Origin: CAZHVS01 sp964536015
GTDB taxonomy: Bacteria; Bacteroidota; Ignavibacteria; Ignavibacteriales; Ignavibacteriaceae
Direction of reading: 5' to 3'
Assembly (NCBI GenBank): GCA_964536015.1
Contig: CAZHVS010000037.1
Span: forward strand, 1-5,721
DNA length: 5,721 nucleotides
The notes beneath the pieces are model-generated. The model searched no databases. It was given only the letters and a program-made list of their open reading frames with translations, and had not been told where the DNA came from. Shown in pieces: positions 5,686 to 5,721 of the stretch (position 1 is the first letter of the stretch; each line of letters starts with the position of its first letter). A program made the position numbers and the translations under genes.

Positions 5686-5721
5686 GGGGTTTTGGGGTTT
5701 TGGGGTTTTGGGGTTTTGGGG
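5686..5721. repeat. Right telomere, G4T4 repeats (36 nt)
   Basis: Four GGGGTTTT units plus a final GGGG run without error to the end of the sequence. The G-strand tract is 8 nt longer than the 28-nt C-strand tract at the left, which could include part of the single-stranded 3' overhang or simply reflect read trimming. It defines the second chromosome end. Confidence 0.97.

Overview
The window is a single-gene macronuclear nanochromosome from a spirotrich ciliate, most likely a Euplotes species. It is bounded by C4A4 repeats at 57-84 and G4T4 repeats at 5686-5721. The left C-strand tract is exactly 28 nt, the double-stranded telomere length known for Euplotes; Oxytricha and Stylonychia have about 20. 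The gene ends in TAA, and all 17 visible glutamines use CAA or CAG with no in-frame TAA or TAG. This fits the Euplotes code (TAA/TAG stop) and argues against the Oxytricha code, where TAA/TAG usually encode Gln. No in-frame TGA occurs, so the Euplotes hallmark TGA=Cys is not tested. The species cannot be read from the sequence.

Layout: 1-56 is a GC-richer, non-telomeric stretch outside the left telomere, probably an adaptor or chimera artefact. 57-84 is the left telomere. 85-267 is an AT-rich subtelomere and promoter with a TATA-like box at 212-221. 268-5588 is one coding region on the + strand. 5589-5685 is a short 3' trailer. 5686-5721 is the right telomere. Two runs of exactly 100 N (2945-3044 and 4011-4110) are assembly placeholders. 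The reading frame moves by one at each run only because 100 is not a multiple of 3. Deleting each run restores the frame and also completes an exact repeat unit (51 bp and 81 bp), giving a 1,706-residue protein if nothing is missing.

The protein is predicted to be secreted or targeted to the endomembrane system and is extremely acidic. In order it has a signal peptide; a short head with three cysteines; a His-Glu block; a ~16-residue repeat array carrying N-glycosylation sequons; a Tyr-rich stretch leading into a basic/alanine-rich island; a 13/17-residue repeat array; a second less acidic island; a 24-27-residue repeat array built around VEVSELEED; and a mixed acidic tail. I recognise no catalytic domain and no named family. 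A structural or ion-binding (Ca2+ or other cation) role in a secretory or cortical compartment is plausible but is inference from composition only. There are no other genes: the long open frames in the other five frames are by-products of stop-free GAA/GAG repeats.
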